From positions 1 through 64,000 of the IMG/VR virus record IMGVR_UViG_3300009103_000025: a stretch of DNA of 64,000 bases; one strand, written 5' to 3'. The stretch comes from a virus. The stretch's first letter is position 1; every line of letters begins with the position of its first letter. The translations under genes and the position numbers were made by a program. Shown here piece by piece: positions 6,713 through 14,238 of the stretch. The notes below the pieces were generated by a model. It was not told where the DNA came from and searched no databases. It saw nothing but the letters and a program-made list of their open reading frames with translations.

Positions 6713-6973
6713 ATGGTAGATCCAGTACTTATAACAGTTGGAGCAGCTGTAATTGGTGCAGGGTTAAACACACTCCGAGGTTACCTACATCGAACAGATG
6801 AATCTTTCTCTGCAAGGAAACTCGCTGGTGCTTTAATCGTCTCTACTTTCGCAGCTTTGGCTATAGGACAAACCTTAGCCGTTGAGGGAGTAGGAACCGT
6901 AGGACTAGCCTTAATTGGTTTGACCACAGGTTTCGCATCTGACTTTGCAGTCTCCAAAGCAAAAAAAGAGTAA
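6713..6973 (+). CDS. Holin-like membrane protein
   Basis: An 86-residue protein with three hydrophobic segments: PVLITVGAAVIGAGLNTL, a second in LAGALIVSTFAALAIGQT, and VGTVGLALIGLTTGFASDFA, with a short charged tail SKAKKE. The polar first loop (HRTDESFSARKLAGAL) resembles small phage holins in which a GESFSxxKxxxT-type loop precedes helix two. Holins form membrane pores at the end of infection. Archaeal viral holins are poorly characterised, so this is a structural resemblance only. Confidence 0.55.
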   Translation: MVDPVLITVGAAVIGAGLNTLRGYLHRTDESFSARKLAGALIVSTFAALAIGQTLAVEGVGTVGLALIGLTTGFASDFAVSKAKKE

Positions 6974-6999
6974 AAGTAACCAAAAATTACATAATACCT

Positions 7000-7030
7000 C
7001 AACCCTTTTTTATTTAAAACTTTAAATATA
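7000..7030 (+). promoter_or_regulatory. T-run terminator and TATA box before the protease gene
   Basis: AACCCTTTTTTATTT (7001-7015) is a likely end for the holin-like transcript. AACTTTAAATATA (7018-7030) is a TATA box about 25 bases before ATG 7050. Confidence 0.55.
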
Positions 7031-7049
7031 CGCATGTATAGAGATATAT

Positions 7050-8258
7050 ATGGACAAAATAGGTAAATTATTGACCAAATCCATGACAGTGTTAGATGCC
7101 ACTGATGAGAATAGGTTTTTCGAAGGATATCTAACAGTAGAAATGAAGGATAAACAAGGAGAATTAACAATAGTAGATGAATTATACAAAGTATTACCAA
7201 TTTGGATGGATAGAGGAGCACCTATCACAGATACACATTCTAACAGAGTAGTAGGAAAAGGCATTAATTTTATGAAAACAGAATTCACACATGATGGTGA
7301 AACATTCCCAGCAATCAAAATAACTGGTAAAATACATAAGAATTATGAATTAGATGAAGATATCTGGATGAAGATAAAATCAGGCGAATATAAAGGTCTA
7401 TCGTTCGGTGGAGCCACAAAGGCTGATAGAACACCAAAAATCATGAAAGATGGCGATGTAGCTTATGCACTGACAGATCTCGAACATTATGAGGTAGCAG
7501 TATGTAAAGACCCAGCAGTACCATTAGCATTAATTACAGATTATAATCCATTAGCAAAAGCAACAATACCATCAGAACCTAGAGGAGATGGTAAAGAAAT
7601 TATCAAATGTGATAAATTTGGTTGTTATGTTGATAAGGTTCAACACACATCAGTAGACTTTTCTAATGCTGACGGAGACAGTAATCATGCTCAAGCAACA
7701 CAGACAATAGATTCTGGAGGCATGGGTAAGAACGCAAAACCAGTAAAAATGCCAGAATTAGACTCTATTAACACATTGGAGGAAGTTACGGAGTTGGATG
7801 GTGGTATAAAGGAAAATAAGCCTACTTTAGTTAAAAATGAGAGTCCAGCCCAGACTGGAACTGGTGGTGGGATTAGACCAGCACCTGATACAAACCAATC
7901 TAATCAAGATGACCCAGATAAACAAACAGCACAAAATACAACTACAATAACACCTGTAAATCAAGCAGTACCAGCAATATTAGCTGCTGTAGGTAGAGGT
8001 GCAGCTACTGTAGGTAGAGCAGTAGCAGAAGGTGCTGGAGACTTTGCAGAAGGAGCAGCTAAAGAAACTGGTCATGAAATAAAAGAAGAAGTTGAAGAAA
8101 AAATTGCAAGTATTACAATTTTACACCGTGTAAAAGAAGAACTTCTAAAAAAGAAAGCAGAACATGAAAAATCTGCATATCAAACAGAAGATGGTAATGA
8201 AAAACTTGGTGGACAAGCAGAACCAGAAGATGCAATTAATCAAGTAAATAGAGAATAA
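7050..8258 (+). CDS. Prohead (capsid maturation) protease, HK97/U35-like
   Basis: The N-terminal 170 residues have the layout of phage prohead proteases: a strand with FFEGYLTVE, His63 in ITDTHSN, Ser118 in YKGLSFGG and a beta-strand ending EHYEVAVCKDPAVPLAL, equivalent to the usual V-x-NPA segment. His and Ser would be the catalytic pair that cleaves scaffold and capsid protein during maturation. The remaining 230 residues are low-complexity and then alanine/glycine-rich (VGRGAATVGRAVAEGAGDFAEG) and lysine/glutamate-rich, so they may be a fused scaffold or delta-domain-like part. It lies directly before the scaffold-like and capsid genes, the usual order. Confidence 0.75.
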   Translation: MDKIGKLLTKSMTVLDATDENRFFEGYLTVEMKDKQGELTIVDELYKVLPIWMDRGAPITDTHSNRVVGKGINFMKTEFTHDGETFPAIKITGKIHKNYELDEDIWMKIKSGEYKGLSFGGATKADRTPKIMKDGDVAYALTDLEHYEVAVCKDPAVPLALITDYNPLAKATIPSEPRGDGKEIIKCDKFGCYVDKVQHTSVDFSNADGDSNHAQATQTIDSGGMGKNAKPVKMPELDSINTLEEVTELDGGIKENKPTLVKNESPAQTGTGGGIRPAPDTNQSNQDDPDKQTAQNTTTITPVNQAVPAILAAVGRGAATVGRAVAEGAGDFAEGAAKETGHEIKEEVEEKIASITILHRVKEELLKKKAEHEKSAYQTEDGNEKLGGQAEPEDAINQVNRE

Positions 8259-8280
8259 TATCCTATATAAAAAATGACGA

Positions 8281-8310
8281 AATCTTTATATAGTGACTAT
8301 ATATAGTTTT
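8281..8310 (+). promoter_or_regulatory. TATA boxes of the scaffold/capsid transcript
   Basis: AAATCTTTATATAG followed at once by a second TATA-like ACTATATATAG. One or both should direct transcription of the scaffold-like and major capsid genes; the first is 30 or so bases and the second about 17 bases before the ATG near 8320. Confidence 0.5.
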
Positions 8311-8319
8311 ATTAATAAC

Positions 8320-8928
8320 ATGGTCGAAGAAGACAATTCTAACACACAAGTTGAAGAGGTTTCTACATCTAATGTAGAAAAATCAGACAACGAAGTTGAA
8401 AAGTCTTTCCAAGAATCTGTTAAATCAGGTTTTGATACATTGACCGAAGTAGTTCAATCTATCGCTGAAACACAAAAAGCAACACAAGAAACTTTGAGTG
8501 GTTTAGACAACAGATTGAAAGCTTTGGAAACCCCTACCGACTTGCCACTTACCCCAAAAGGTACAGCTGCAAGTGAGGATGTAGGAGCAAAAGTTACTGT
8601 ACCAGACACCTATCAATCAAACTCAGTGCAAGCTGGATTAGATGACGATAGATCTGGAGACAAAAAACCAAGCTCAGACAAAGGTGGTTTGAAGATGCAA
8701 CAAAAATCAGACGATACAGAATTAATCGAGAAAGCAGAGCATACTTTCTCAACTGAAACTCCAAGACCAAATGCAGCTTTAGAAACTGTTGACAAATCCT
8801 TTAAAGATGAGTCATTGATTCTCAAAGACGCAAGAGCAAATGGAGCAGAAGGTTTGAGTCAAGTAGCTCGTGATATCCTCGCTGGAAAGTACTACATGCC
8901 TTCAGAAGACGAAGTAGGAGCATATTAA
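8320..8928 (+). CDS. Scaffold-like or head-assembly protein
   Basis: About 202 residues, acidic and mostly helical or disordered (SVKSGFDTLTEVVQSIAETQKATQETLSGLDNRLKALE is a clear coiled coil). It lies directly before the major capsid gene, where scaffold proteins are usual. The start is taken as the ATG of MVEEDNSN; an upstream GTG near 8294 is possible. The C-terminus (LSQVARDILAGKYYMPSEDEVGAY) is the best-ordered part and may contact the capsid. It shares an SSDKGG segment with the portal tail (PSDKGG). Function inferred from position and composition. Confidence 0.6.
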   Translation: MVEEDNSNTQVEEVSTSNVEKSDNEVEKSFQESVKSGFDTLTEVVQSIAETQKATQETLSGLDNRLKALETPTDLPLTPKGTAASEDVGAKVTVPDTYQSNSVQAGLDDDRSGDKKPSSDKGGLKMQQKSDDTELIEKAEHTFSTETPRPNAALETVDKSFKDESLILKDARANGAEGLSQVARDILAGKYYMPSEDEVGAY

Positions 8929-8929
8929 A

Positions 8930-10156
8930 TTGGTTCAAGTCAAAACAATCGATGAGCTTGAAGCACTCTATTATGGACACAACAGAAATCTCCTCCGTAA
9001 AGCAGACGCACCAGTTGTAACAAGTACAGCAGGCACATTCAACGCTATTTTTGGCGCATATGCATGGGCACAGCTTAACCTTGAAGCAAACGCCTTCGGT
9101 ATTTTACCTAAATACCCATGGGACAAGTCTGGATGGAGGGTCATAACTGCAAAACCTTCTCTAGCAGCTAATACCAATCAAACGGCATTAGGTGGTACAG
9201 TAGAAGGTGGAGTTATTGCAGATACAATCAAACCAACATTGAAAGAAATCGATGTTAGACCAAAGACAGCACAGTTACCTTTCAGTGCATCAGAGGTTAT
9301 GGAATGGTTAGCAACACACTCTAAAGACGACATTTGGGGAGGACTTGGTTCACTCCGTTTGTTCATGGCAGTACAACACAAAGAGTTCCTAAACAGAATG
9401 CTTTTGGCAGATGTGGAGAAAGAAGCAGCTGATGCTGGTGGTTCCAACGACAACGGTGGAACTAAAGACTTCGAAACTCTCGATAGAATCATTTCAAGTG
9501 ATGCTGAAGAAGATGCATTAGGTGGTAGTTCTGCAAAGTACTATAATCCTTGGGCAGCTAACGCAGACATCGACAGAGATGGAGCTAGCGAATTTGATTC
9601 TACTGTAGAATCAGCTTCTGGTACAATAGGCACCAATGGAGTCCTTACTGACGATACATTACGTACTTTCTTAAGAAAGATACGCATTGCAGCTGGTAAA
9701 GATCCAAACGTATTCCTCGGTTCCCACGAAGTATACTCTGAAATCCAAGGTTTGTATATGCCTTCAGTCCGTATTCCAAATCCATACGGTGAAGCACTCG
9801 TACAAGTCGACGTAAATGGAATTCAAAGTTTCAAAGGAACAGGTGTAGGTATTCACGTAGATTCAATCTATGGAATCCCATTCATCCCATCAAAGGATGC
9901 ACCAAGCAACTCAGCCGACTCAGCAGAAATCGGTAGATTATTCGCATTAGATACTTCTGATGCAGAAGGCTACGGATATCCAAGAATCGGAATTCAAATT
10001 GCTATTCCAACAGAATACTACGAAGCAACTCGAAGAACCCCTGCATACCCATTCGTAAACAATGCATTTGTTGAGAAAGGTGTATTCAGAACTATGGGTG
10101 AAACAGTCTGTAGACACTTCAAATCACAAGGTAAGATTAGAGATATTAAACTTTAG
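8930..10156 (+). CDS. Major capsid protein, HK97 fold
   Basis: A 408-residue protein with the usual size and order of an HK97-type capsid protein: short N-arm, a spine-helix region (FSASEVMEWLATHSKDDIWGGL), a long P-domain helix (LRLFMAVQHKEFLNRMLLADVE), an A-domain segment with NVFLGSHEVYSEIQGLY, and C-terminal strands with RRTPAYPFVNNAFVEKGVFRT. The start codon is TTG at 8930, just after the previous stop (TAAATTGG), with TAGGAG about ten bases upstream. Codon choice is richer in C-ending codons than in neighbours, as expected for the most abundant protein. No unprocessed N-terminal delta domain is obvious, so scaffolding is probably by the preceding gene. Confidence 0.85.
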   Translation: MVQVKTIDELEALYYGHNRNLLRKADAPVVTSTAGTFNAIFGAYAWAQLNLEANAFGILPKYPWDKSGWRVITAKPSLAANTNQTALGGTVEGGVIADTIKPTLKEIDVRPKTAQLPFSASEVMEWLATHSKDDIWGGLGSLRLFMAVQHKEFLNRMLLADVEKEAADAGGSNDNGGTKDFETLDRIISSDAEEDALGGSSAKYYNPWAANADIDRDGASEFDSTVESASGTIGTNGVLTDDTLRTFLRKIRIAAGKDPNVFLGSHEVYSEIQGLYMPSVRIPNPYGEALVQVDVNGIQSFKGTGVGIHVDSIYGIPFIPSKDAPSNSADSAEIGRLFALDTSDAEGYGYPRIGIQIAIPTEYYEATRRTPAYPFVNNAFVEKGVFRTMGETVCRHFKSQGKIRDIKL

Positions 10157-10167
10157 TCAAATACCAA

Positions 10168-10199
10168 CCCCTTTTTTCTTTTTTAATCTTTATATATAG
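10168..10199 (+). terminator. T-rich terminator and next TATA box
   Basis: CCCCTTTTTTCTTTTTT after the capsid stop is an archaeal-type oligo-T terminator. AATCTTTATATATAG (10185-10199) follows at once and is the TATA box for ATG 10218. Confidence 0.65.
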
Positions 10200-10217
10200 G
10201 TAATCCTAGGCATATAT

Positions 10218-10574
10218 ATGGCACACACCAGTTCAACAAAAGATTGGACAGATGCTAACGTGAGAAAAACACTCTCATGGCAAGCAGCTTTAACATCAAA
10301 GTTGCGAGTATATAAAATCAAAGTCACCTTTGGTGGTTCTGATGCATATGCAACCAACGGAGTGGCAGCTGATCTCAAAGAGAACAGAATTTCTACACTC
10401 GTTGCAGTGATTCCAGAGTATACGGACTCAGCATACAAAGTAGAATACGACAAAGCTAATGAAAAGATTAAACTCTATTCAGTAGGTGGTTCAGCTGGAG
10501 CAGTATTTGCAGAAGTTGCAAACTCAACAAGCATTGCAAACAAAGTTTGCGAATTCCTAGTCATAGGCTACTAG
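10218..10574 (+). CDS. Capsid decoration-like structural protein
   Basis: A 118-residue beta-rich protein placed between capsid and connector genes. The pattern (short N-tail, KIKVTFGGSDAYATNGVAADL, ISTLVAVIPE, YDKANEKIKLYSVGG, ending FLVIGY) resembles small phage proteins found next to capsid genes that are thought to decorate the head. It has its own promoter and terminator, consistent with high-level independent expression. Decoration role is inferred from position and pattern. Confidence 0.5.
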   Translation: MAHTSSTKDWTDANVRKTLSWQAALTSKLRVYKIKVTFGGSDAYATNGVAADLKENRISTLVAVIPEYTDSAYKVEYDKANEKIKLYSVGGSAGAVFAEVANSTSIANKVCEFLVIGY

Positions 10575-10587
10575 AGTCCAAAACAGC

Positions 10588-10625
10588 CTCTTTTTTTTCT
10601 TTCAAAGGCATAATCCTTATATATT
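10588..10625 (+). terminator. T-run terminator and next TATA box
   Basis: CCTCTTTTTTTTCTTT (10587-10602) ends the 10218 transcript; AATCCTTATATATT (10612-10625) is the TATA box for ATG 10645. Confidence 0.6.
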
Positions 10626-10644
10626 CGTGATTATCATATAATTC

Positions 10645-10911
10645 ATGGTAGAGTACAACCACGATGTAGTATCTTTTAACTCTGATACAACAATTAAAGC
10701 CAGTCATGGCGTTATTGTGAGTGTTTATGTAACAAAGACAGGTTCATCTGGTTCCAAAGTAGTCTTTAAAAATGGAGGCTCAAGTGGCACAACAGAGTTC
10801 AGTATATTTGCAGAACAACAAGGAACATACGTCGGAATTAACAGACGTTTTGAATCTGGTATATATGCAGATATCACAGGTGACGCTGAATATACAGTAG
10901 TTTACAAATAG
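10645..10911 (+). CDS. Small beta-rich head protein
   Basis: An 88-residue all-beta protein: a strand with KASHGVIVSVYVTKTG, a loop SGSKVVFKNGGSSGTTEFS, and the end GIYADITGDAEYTVVYK. This arrangement resembles small phage head or spike-base proteins in which a jelly-roll-like strand set ends in a V-V-Y motif. It has its own TATA box and is followed by a TATA box for the connector gene. It probably decorates the capsid or joins the tail. Confidence 0.5.
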   Translation: MVEYNHDVVSFNSDTTIKASHGVIVSVYVTKTGSSGSKVVFKNGGSSGTTEFSIFAEQQGTYVGINRRFESGIYADITGDAEYTVVYK

Positions 10912-10918
10912 ACGTGAA

Positions 10919-10931
10919 TATCTTTAAATAT
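10919..10931 (+). promoter_or_regulatory. TATA box of the connector operon
   Basis: TATCTTTAAATAT about 26 bases before ATG 10952; drives the three overlapping connector/tail-completion genes. Confidence 0.55.
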
Positions 10932-10951
10932 AGTGACTCAATAAGACTTAT

Positions 10952-11587
10952 ATGGCAACTACATATTGTTCAGTTGGAGATGTTTCTGATTTCCTCAGGG
11001 TTCCTATTACCAGTACTAGTACACCTAATAAGAAACAAATTCAGAAAATAATCAATCGTAAAGAAGATGAAATAGACAGACGTATTGGTCATGCTTGGAG
11101 AAGTAAAAAAGTAACAAGAGAAGTTCATGATTTACCATTATTATACACTTATGGATGGGGTACACCTATATTTTTACAACATAGAAATATTTATGATTTT
11201 GATACAGACCAAGGAGATAAAATAGAAATTTGGCAGGGTGCTAGTGCATCATGGGAAGATATTTTAGGAAATAGTTCATGGTATGATATTGAATATGAAT
11301 ATGGTAGATTATACTTAAGAGGTTTCATATTTTCAATTTTGAGAAAAAACAGAGTAAGAGTAACTTACAGATACGGTGGAGAACAATTCGCTGGTGATAC
11401 AACAGTACCATCAGATATTCAAGACGCTGTAATTAAAATGACTGCAATAGAAATTCTCAATACAAGTTTCAGAATGGATGAACTCCCTACTGGTGGTATG
11501 ACAAATATATCGGAATCCAAAAGAAAGTGGGAGGAAGATATTGAAAAGTGTATCGAAAACAGAAGGGAGCTATTCGTGATACCATAA
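10952..11587 (+). CDS. Head-tail connector (adaptor) protein
   Basis: The 211-residue protein begins MATTYCSVGDVSDFLRVPI and then KKQIQKIINRKEDEIDRRIG, the start typical of phage head-tail adaptor proteins (gp6/gp15-like): a small N-terminal helix pair that docks under the portal. A central beta insertion (RVTYRYGGEQFAGDTTVP) is followed by the long helix DIQDAVIKMTAIEILNTSF. First of three genes with overlapping ends (CATAATGA at 11583-11590), which are therefore probably translated together. Confidence 0.7.
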   Translation: MATTYCSVGDVSDFLRVPITSTSTPNKKQIQKIINRKEDEIDRRIGHAWRSKKVTREVHDLPLLYTYGWGTPIFLQHRNIYDFDTDQGDKIEIWQGASASWEDILGNSSWYDIEYEYGRLYLRGFIFSILRKNRVRVTYRYGGEQFAGDTTVPSDIQDAVIKMTAIEILNTSFRMDELPTGGMTNISESKRKWEEDIEKCIENRRELFVIP

Positions 11588-12216
11588 TGAAAATAGAAAG
11601 ATACTTCAGAAAACAAGCAGTTAGATTATTTAACGAGGCTGGTTTTACTGCAAGTTTGAAAGGTAAAAAGGTAATGATTAATACACCAGTAGGTGTAAAG
11701 GACATTAGATTTTCAGAACCAGAATCAATGTTTGAGATAGTACAAAGATTTACTGCTTTATTCAAACCAAAAGAGAACCTATATGAAGAACCTCCAGATG
11801 TAGTTGCAATGAATAAAAGTGGTCAATTCCCAGAAGAAAAACTACCAGAAGGTTATGCTAGATACGTTTTACCAGCAACATTCAAGCCAAACATAGCAAA
11901 TGTCAAGAAATGGGTTTCTCATCAAAAATTTGCTGGAAAGACAAATGAAGATTTAATTAATGAATATAATGAGAATTTTGGCAGATTAATAGAAAGACCA
12001 TTAACAAGAAAACAAAAGGATGAGTTAATAGATTCAATAGCCTATAAAATATCAAGAAAAATATGGTATGTAGGTAGAAGACCATCTGATATGACCGATG
12101 TACAATGGAATACAATGACAAAGGCAATGAGACCAAGGGAAGGAAGTTATGGTACAAACGATACATGGACTAATTTTCCATATACTGAGTCTTATAAATA
12201 TAGGAGTGGTTCATAA
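11587..12216 (+). CDS. Head-tail joining or tail-completion protein
   Basis: Start at 11587 overlaps the previous stop codon (TAATG). The product of about 209 residues starts MKIERYFRKQAVRLFNEAG, then a small beta domain (MINTPVGVKDIRFSEPESMFEIVQ) and a helical C-terminal half ending in SGS. Position between the connector and the tail-terminator-like gene suggests a stopper or neck protein. It is longer than typical (100-150 residues) and no specific family is recognised. Confidence 0.5.
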   Translation: MKIERYFRKQAVRLFNEAGFTASLKGKKVMINTPVGVKDIRFSEPESMFEIVQRFTALFKPKENLYEEPPDVVAMNKSGQFPEEKLPEGYARYVLPATFKPNIANVKKWVSHQKFAGKTNEDLINEYNENFGRLIERPLTRKQKDELIDSIAYKISRKIWYVGRRPSDMTDVQWNTMTKAMRPREGSYGTNDTWTNFPYTESYKYRSGS

Positions 12217-12635
12217 TGGGTACAGCAAATTATGATGCAATTAATACAATAATCACAATACTTAATGATAATTGGACTGCTGGTAGGGTACCAAATATAG
12301 AAAAATCATGGGAAAAAAGAAGTGTGGGTTTTATTGATGATAGAAGAGACCAGATAATTATAACCCCAAAAGCAGAAGATGTCAAGTATTTCAGCCTTTA
12401 TGGTACAGACCATTTTCATGATGTAACTGTTGATTTTGACATAAGAACCTATCAAAATGATGATAGACATAATAATGTCGTAAAAGAGGCTATGAAGATA
12501 TTAAAGGATAAAATTAGGGGTGGAGATGACTATGTAGATTTGAGGATTATAGCCTCATACACAAGAAACCAATATATGCGTAATATGTTCAATCATATAG
12601 TAACAGTTTCTCTCCGAAAGATGAATCCCTCATAA
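12216..12635 (+). CDS. Tail-terminator-like (tail completion) protein
   Basis: A 139-residue alpha/beta protein with the pattern common to tail-terminator proteins: an N-terminal helix (DAINTIITILNDNWT), a strand DQIIITPK, a second strand DVTVDFDIRTY, a helix NNVVKEAMKILKDKIRG and a C-terminal strand VTVSLRK. These form the hexameric ring that caps the tail tube before joining the head. The start overlaps the previous stop codon and the gene lies directly before the tail-tube gene, the usual order. Confidence 0.6.
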   Translation: MGTANYDAINTIITILNDNWTAGRVPNIEKSWEKRSVGFIDDRRDQIIITPKAEDVKYFSLYGTDHFHDVTVDFDIRTYQNDDRHNNVVKEAMKILKDKIRGGDDYVDLRIIASYTRNQYMRNMFNHIVTVSLRKMNPS

Positions 12636-12637
12636 GA

Positions 12638-12649
12638 AATCTTTAAATA
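12638..12649 (+). promoter_or_regulatory. TATA box of the tail-tube gene
   Basis: AATCTTTAAATA about 27 bases before ATG 12671. Confidence 0.55.
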
Positions 12650-12670
12650 CATTAAGCAGAATCAGTATAT

Positions 12671-13657
12671 ATGGTACGAACAGGTGCATATGCATACGCC
12701 AAATGGGGTTTAGAATCATCAACCTTCGCTGGCTCAGCTACTATTGACAAGTCATTTGGAGTAAAAACAGCTATTTCTGGCTGGACTTTATCAACCAATA
12801 GACAACAATTAGGAGCACTTGGACAAGTAGAACCAGCCAAATACGCATACGGTACACAAAGTGGTACACTTTCAGTAAACTTTGTATTTGGAGATAAAAG
12901 TAGCCATGAATTATTTAACTGTTATTACCCAAGAAGTGGTTCAGCAGGCGCATATGTTTATGGTTCAGCAACTAGCAGTGGTCAGGGTCAAGCAAATAAA
13001 ACATTTGTAGGAAAATCATTTTCTACAGAAATTGGATTTATAGCAGAAAACGCTGGTACTGATCAACACATTATCAGAACTCTAAAAGGATGTCTTTTGA
13101 ACTCTCTAAACATAACAACAGCAATCAACGATGTAGTTAACTGTTCAGCAGATATTGCATACGGAGATGAAGATGCACCAAGTAATGGTGCTGGAGACTT
13201 TGACGGAATGCCAACTGATGCATCACAACCATTCACATTCGCACATGGTTCATTAAAAATTGGTGGTAACACAATAGCAGAAGTACAAGAAGTAGATATT
13301 ACATTTAACAACAATGGTGACCTATTATACCAATTAGGTAGTAACCAAGCAGTAACTGGTATAAAAAGAACATTAGATATTACTGGAAGATTTAAAGCAT
13401 CATGGCTTAACGATACACTATTAAGAGAAGTAATTAAACAATTAAAAGGTACAGCCTACAAAGAAGAAGTGGGTGGCTCACCAGAATTAGAATTATTCTT
13501 TACAAATGGAGCATCCAATCCAAAAACATTTAAAATAACTGGATATGGTTTAGGACTTGCAGACATTTCTATAACTGGTATTGAACCAGTAGAACCAGTT
13601 TTCGAAGAAATTAACTGGCAAATCAAAGCAGCTAAGATAGACGTAGACGACACCTAG
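12671..13657 (+). CDS. Major tail (tube) protein
   Basis: A 328-residue beta-rich protein with its own strong promoter, located between the tail terminator and the tail chaperones. Features that fit a tail-tube protein are duplicated halves with strands such as SGTLSVNFVFG and LDITGRFKASW, a helix LNDTLLREVIKQLKG, and the C-terminal EINWQIKAAKIDVDDT strand. Archaeal tailed-virus tube proteins are often of this size because two domains are fused. Codon use is more C-ending than average, in line with high expression. Confidence 0.7.
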   Translation: MVRTGAYAYAKWGLESSTFAGSATIDKSFGVKTAISGWTLSTNRQQLGALGQVEPAKYAYGTQSGTLSVNFVFGDKSSHELFNCYYPRSGSAGAYVYGSATSSGQGQANKTFVGKSFSTEIGFIAENAGTDQHIIRTLKGCLLNSLNITTAINDVVNCSADIAYGDEDAPSNGAGDFDGMPTDASQPFTFAHGSLKIGGNTIAEVQEVDITFNNNGDLLYQLGSNQAVTGIKRTLDITGRFKASWLNDTLLREVIKQLKGTAYKEEVGGSPELELFFTNGASNPKTFKITGYGLGLADISITGIEPVEPVFEEINWQIKAAKIDVDDT

Positions 13658-13663
13658 ACGATA

Positions 13664-13673
13664 GGTTTATAAG
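13664..13673 (+). promoter_or_regulatory. TATA box of the tail chaperone genes
   Basis: GGTTTATAAG about 27 bases before ATG 13696. Confidence 0.5.
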
Positions 13674-13695
13674 TTAAAAGCATTCTTAGACACTT

Positions 13696-14067
13696 ATGGC
13701 AACAAAAAGTTTCGAGATAGATTGGATTAATGGTAAAGAAACTATAGAATATGATGATGATATCACATATGGAGAATTGGAGGCAATTCTTCAAGGTGCA
13801 ATAGATTTATCAGATGTTTCAAAGCCTAAAGTCAATATCCCAAAATACAGATTTTCAATACTTATGAAAGTGTTGAAAAAAGCACCATTCCCAGTAGGTG
13901 ATGCTGTTTCGATAAGAAATCTTAAATCAAAACAAGCAAATCAAATCATGAAGGAGGTCATGAAAGACTACCCTTTAGCGAAGTACTTAGGGGAGTGGGT
14001 GGAGAGTTTTACAGGCTCACTGAATCTGAACGAGCAAGATTCGGAATTTACTACGTCTGCGCCATAG
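13696..14067 (+). CDS. Tail assembly chaperone (gpG-like)
   Basis: A 123-residue acidic-to-neutral protein (starts MATKSFEIDWINGKETIEYDDDITYGELEA) located directly before the tape-measure gene. This is the usual place of the phage tail chaperone that coats the tape measure during tail assembly. Its last part is overlapped by a second frame (13926-14210) reached by a -1 shift at CCCTTTA (13971-13977). Ribosomes that do not shift make this 123-residue form; those that shift make a G-T fusion of about 171 residues. The pairing of short and extended forms is conserved in long-tailed phages. Confidence 0.75.
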   Translation: MATKSFEIDWINGKETIEYDDDITYGELEAILQGAIDLSDVSKPKVNIPKYRFSILMKVLKKAPFPVGDAVSIRNLKSKQANQIMKEVMKDYPLAKYLGEWVESFTGSLNLNEQDSEFTTSAP

Positions 14068-14210
14068 AATTTGGCTGGGATCAAAAAACAGTAGACGCTC
14101 AAGACTCTAAGTATATAAAGAAATTATTAGCCGTGCTTAAAGAAGAAAGAGACAAAGAAAACAAGGCTATGAGTGCACGTCAATCCAAACAAGTAAAGAG
14201 GTTCATGTAG
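13926..14210 (+). CDS. Tail chaperone extension (gpT-like), made by -1 frameshift
   Basis: This frame is open from just after a TAA at 13923 to the stop at 14210 and has no good start: the first candidate is a GTG at 13995 without a Shine-Dalgarno sequence. It lies in the -1 frame relative to the gpG-like gene. Shifting at CCCTTTA would join 94 residues of G to 77 residues of this frame (FSEVLRGVGGEFYRLTESERARFG and so on, ending QSKQVKRFM). The basic helical tail would recruit the tape measure, as gpT does. Coordinates give the open frame; the translated part starts at 13977. Confidence 0.75.
   Translation: MKTSKSNHEGGHERLPFSEVLRGVGGEFYRLTESERARFGIYYVCAIEFGWDQKTVDAQDSKYIKKLLAVLKEERDKENKAMSARQSKQVKRFM
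13971..14002 (+). promoter_or_regulatory. Programmed -1 ribosomal frameshift site
   Basis: CCCTTTA (13971-13977) is a canonical XXXYYYZ heptamer, read C-CCT-TTA in the zero frame and CCC-TTT-A after slipping. Twelve bases downstream is an unusually G-rich run, GGGGAGTGGGTGG (13990-14002), in an otherwise AT-rich gene, which could form a stimulatory structure. Confidence 0.75.
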
Positions 14211-14225
14211 ATATCTTTTTATATT
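14211..14225 (+). promoter_or_regulatory. TATA box of the tape-measure operon
   Basis: ATATCTTTTTATATT, immediately after the chaperone stop codon. It is about 21 bases before ATG 14239 and 27 before the in-frame ATG at 14245. Confidence 0.55.
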
Positions 14226-14238
14226 GTGACCCTTATAA

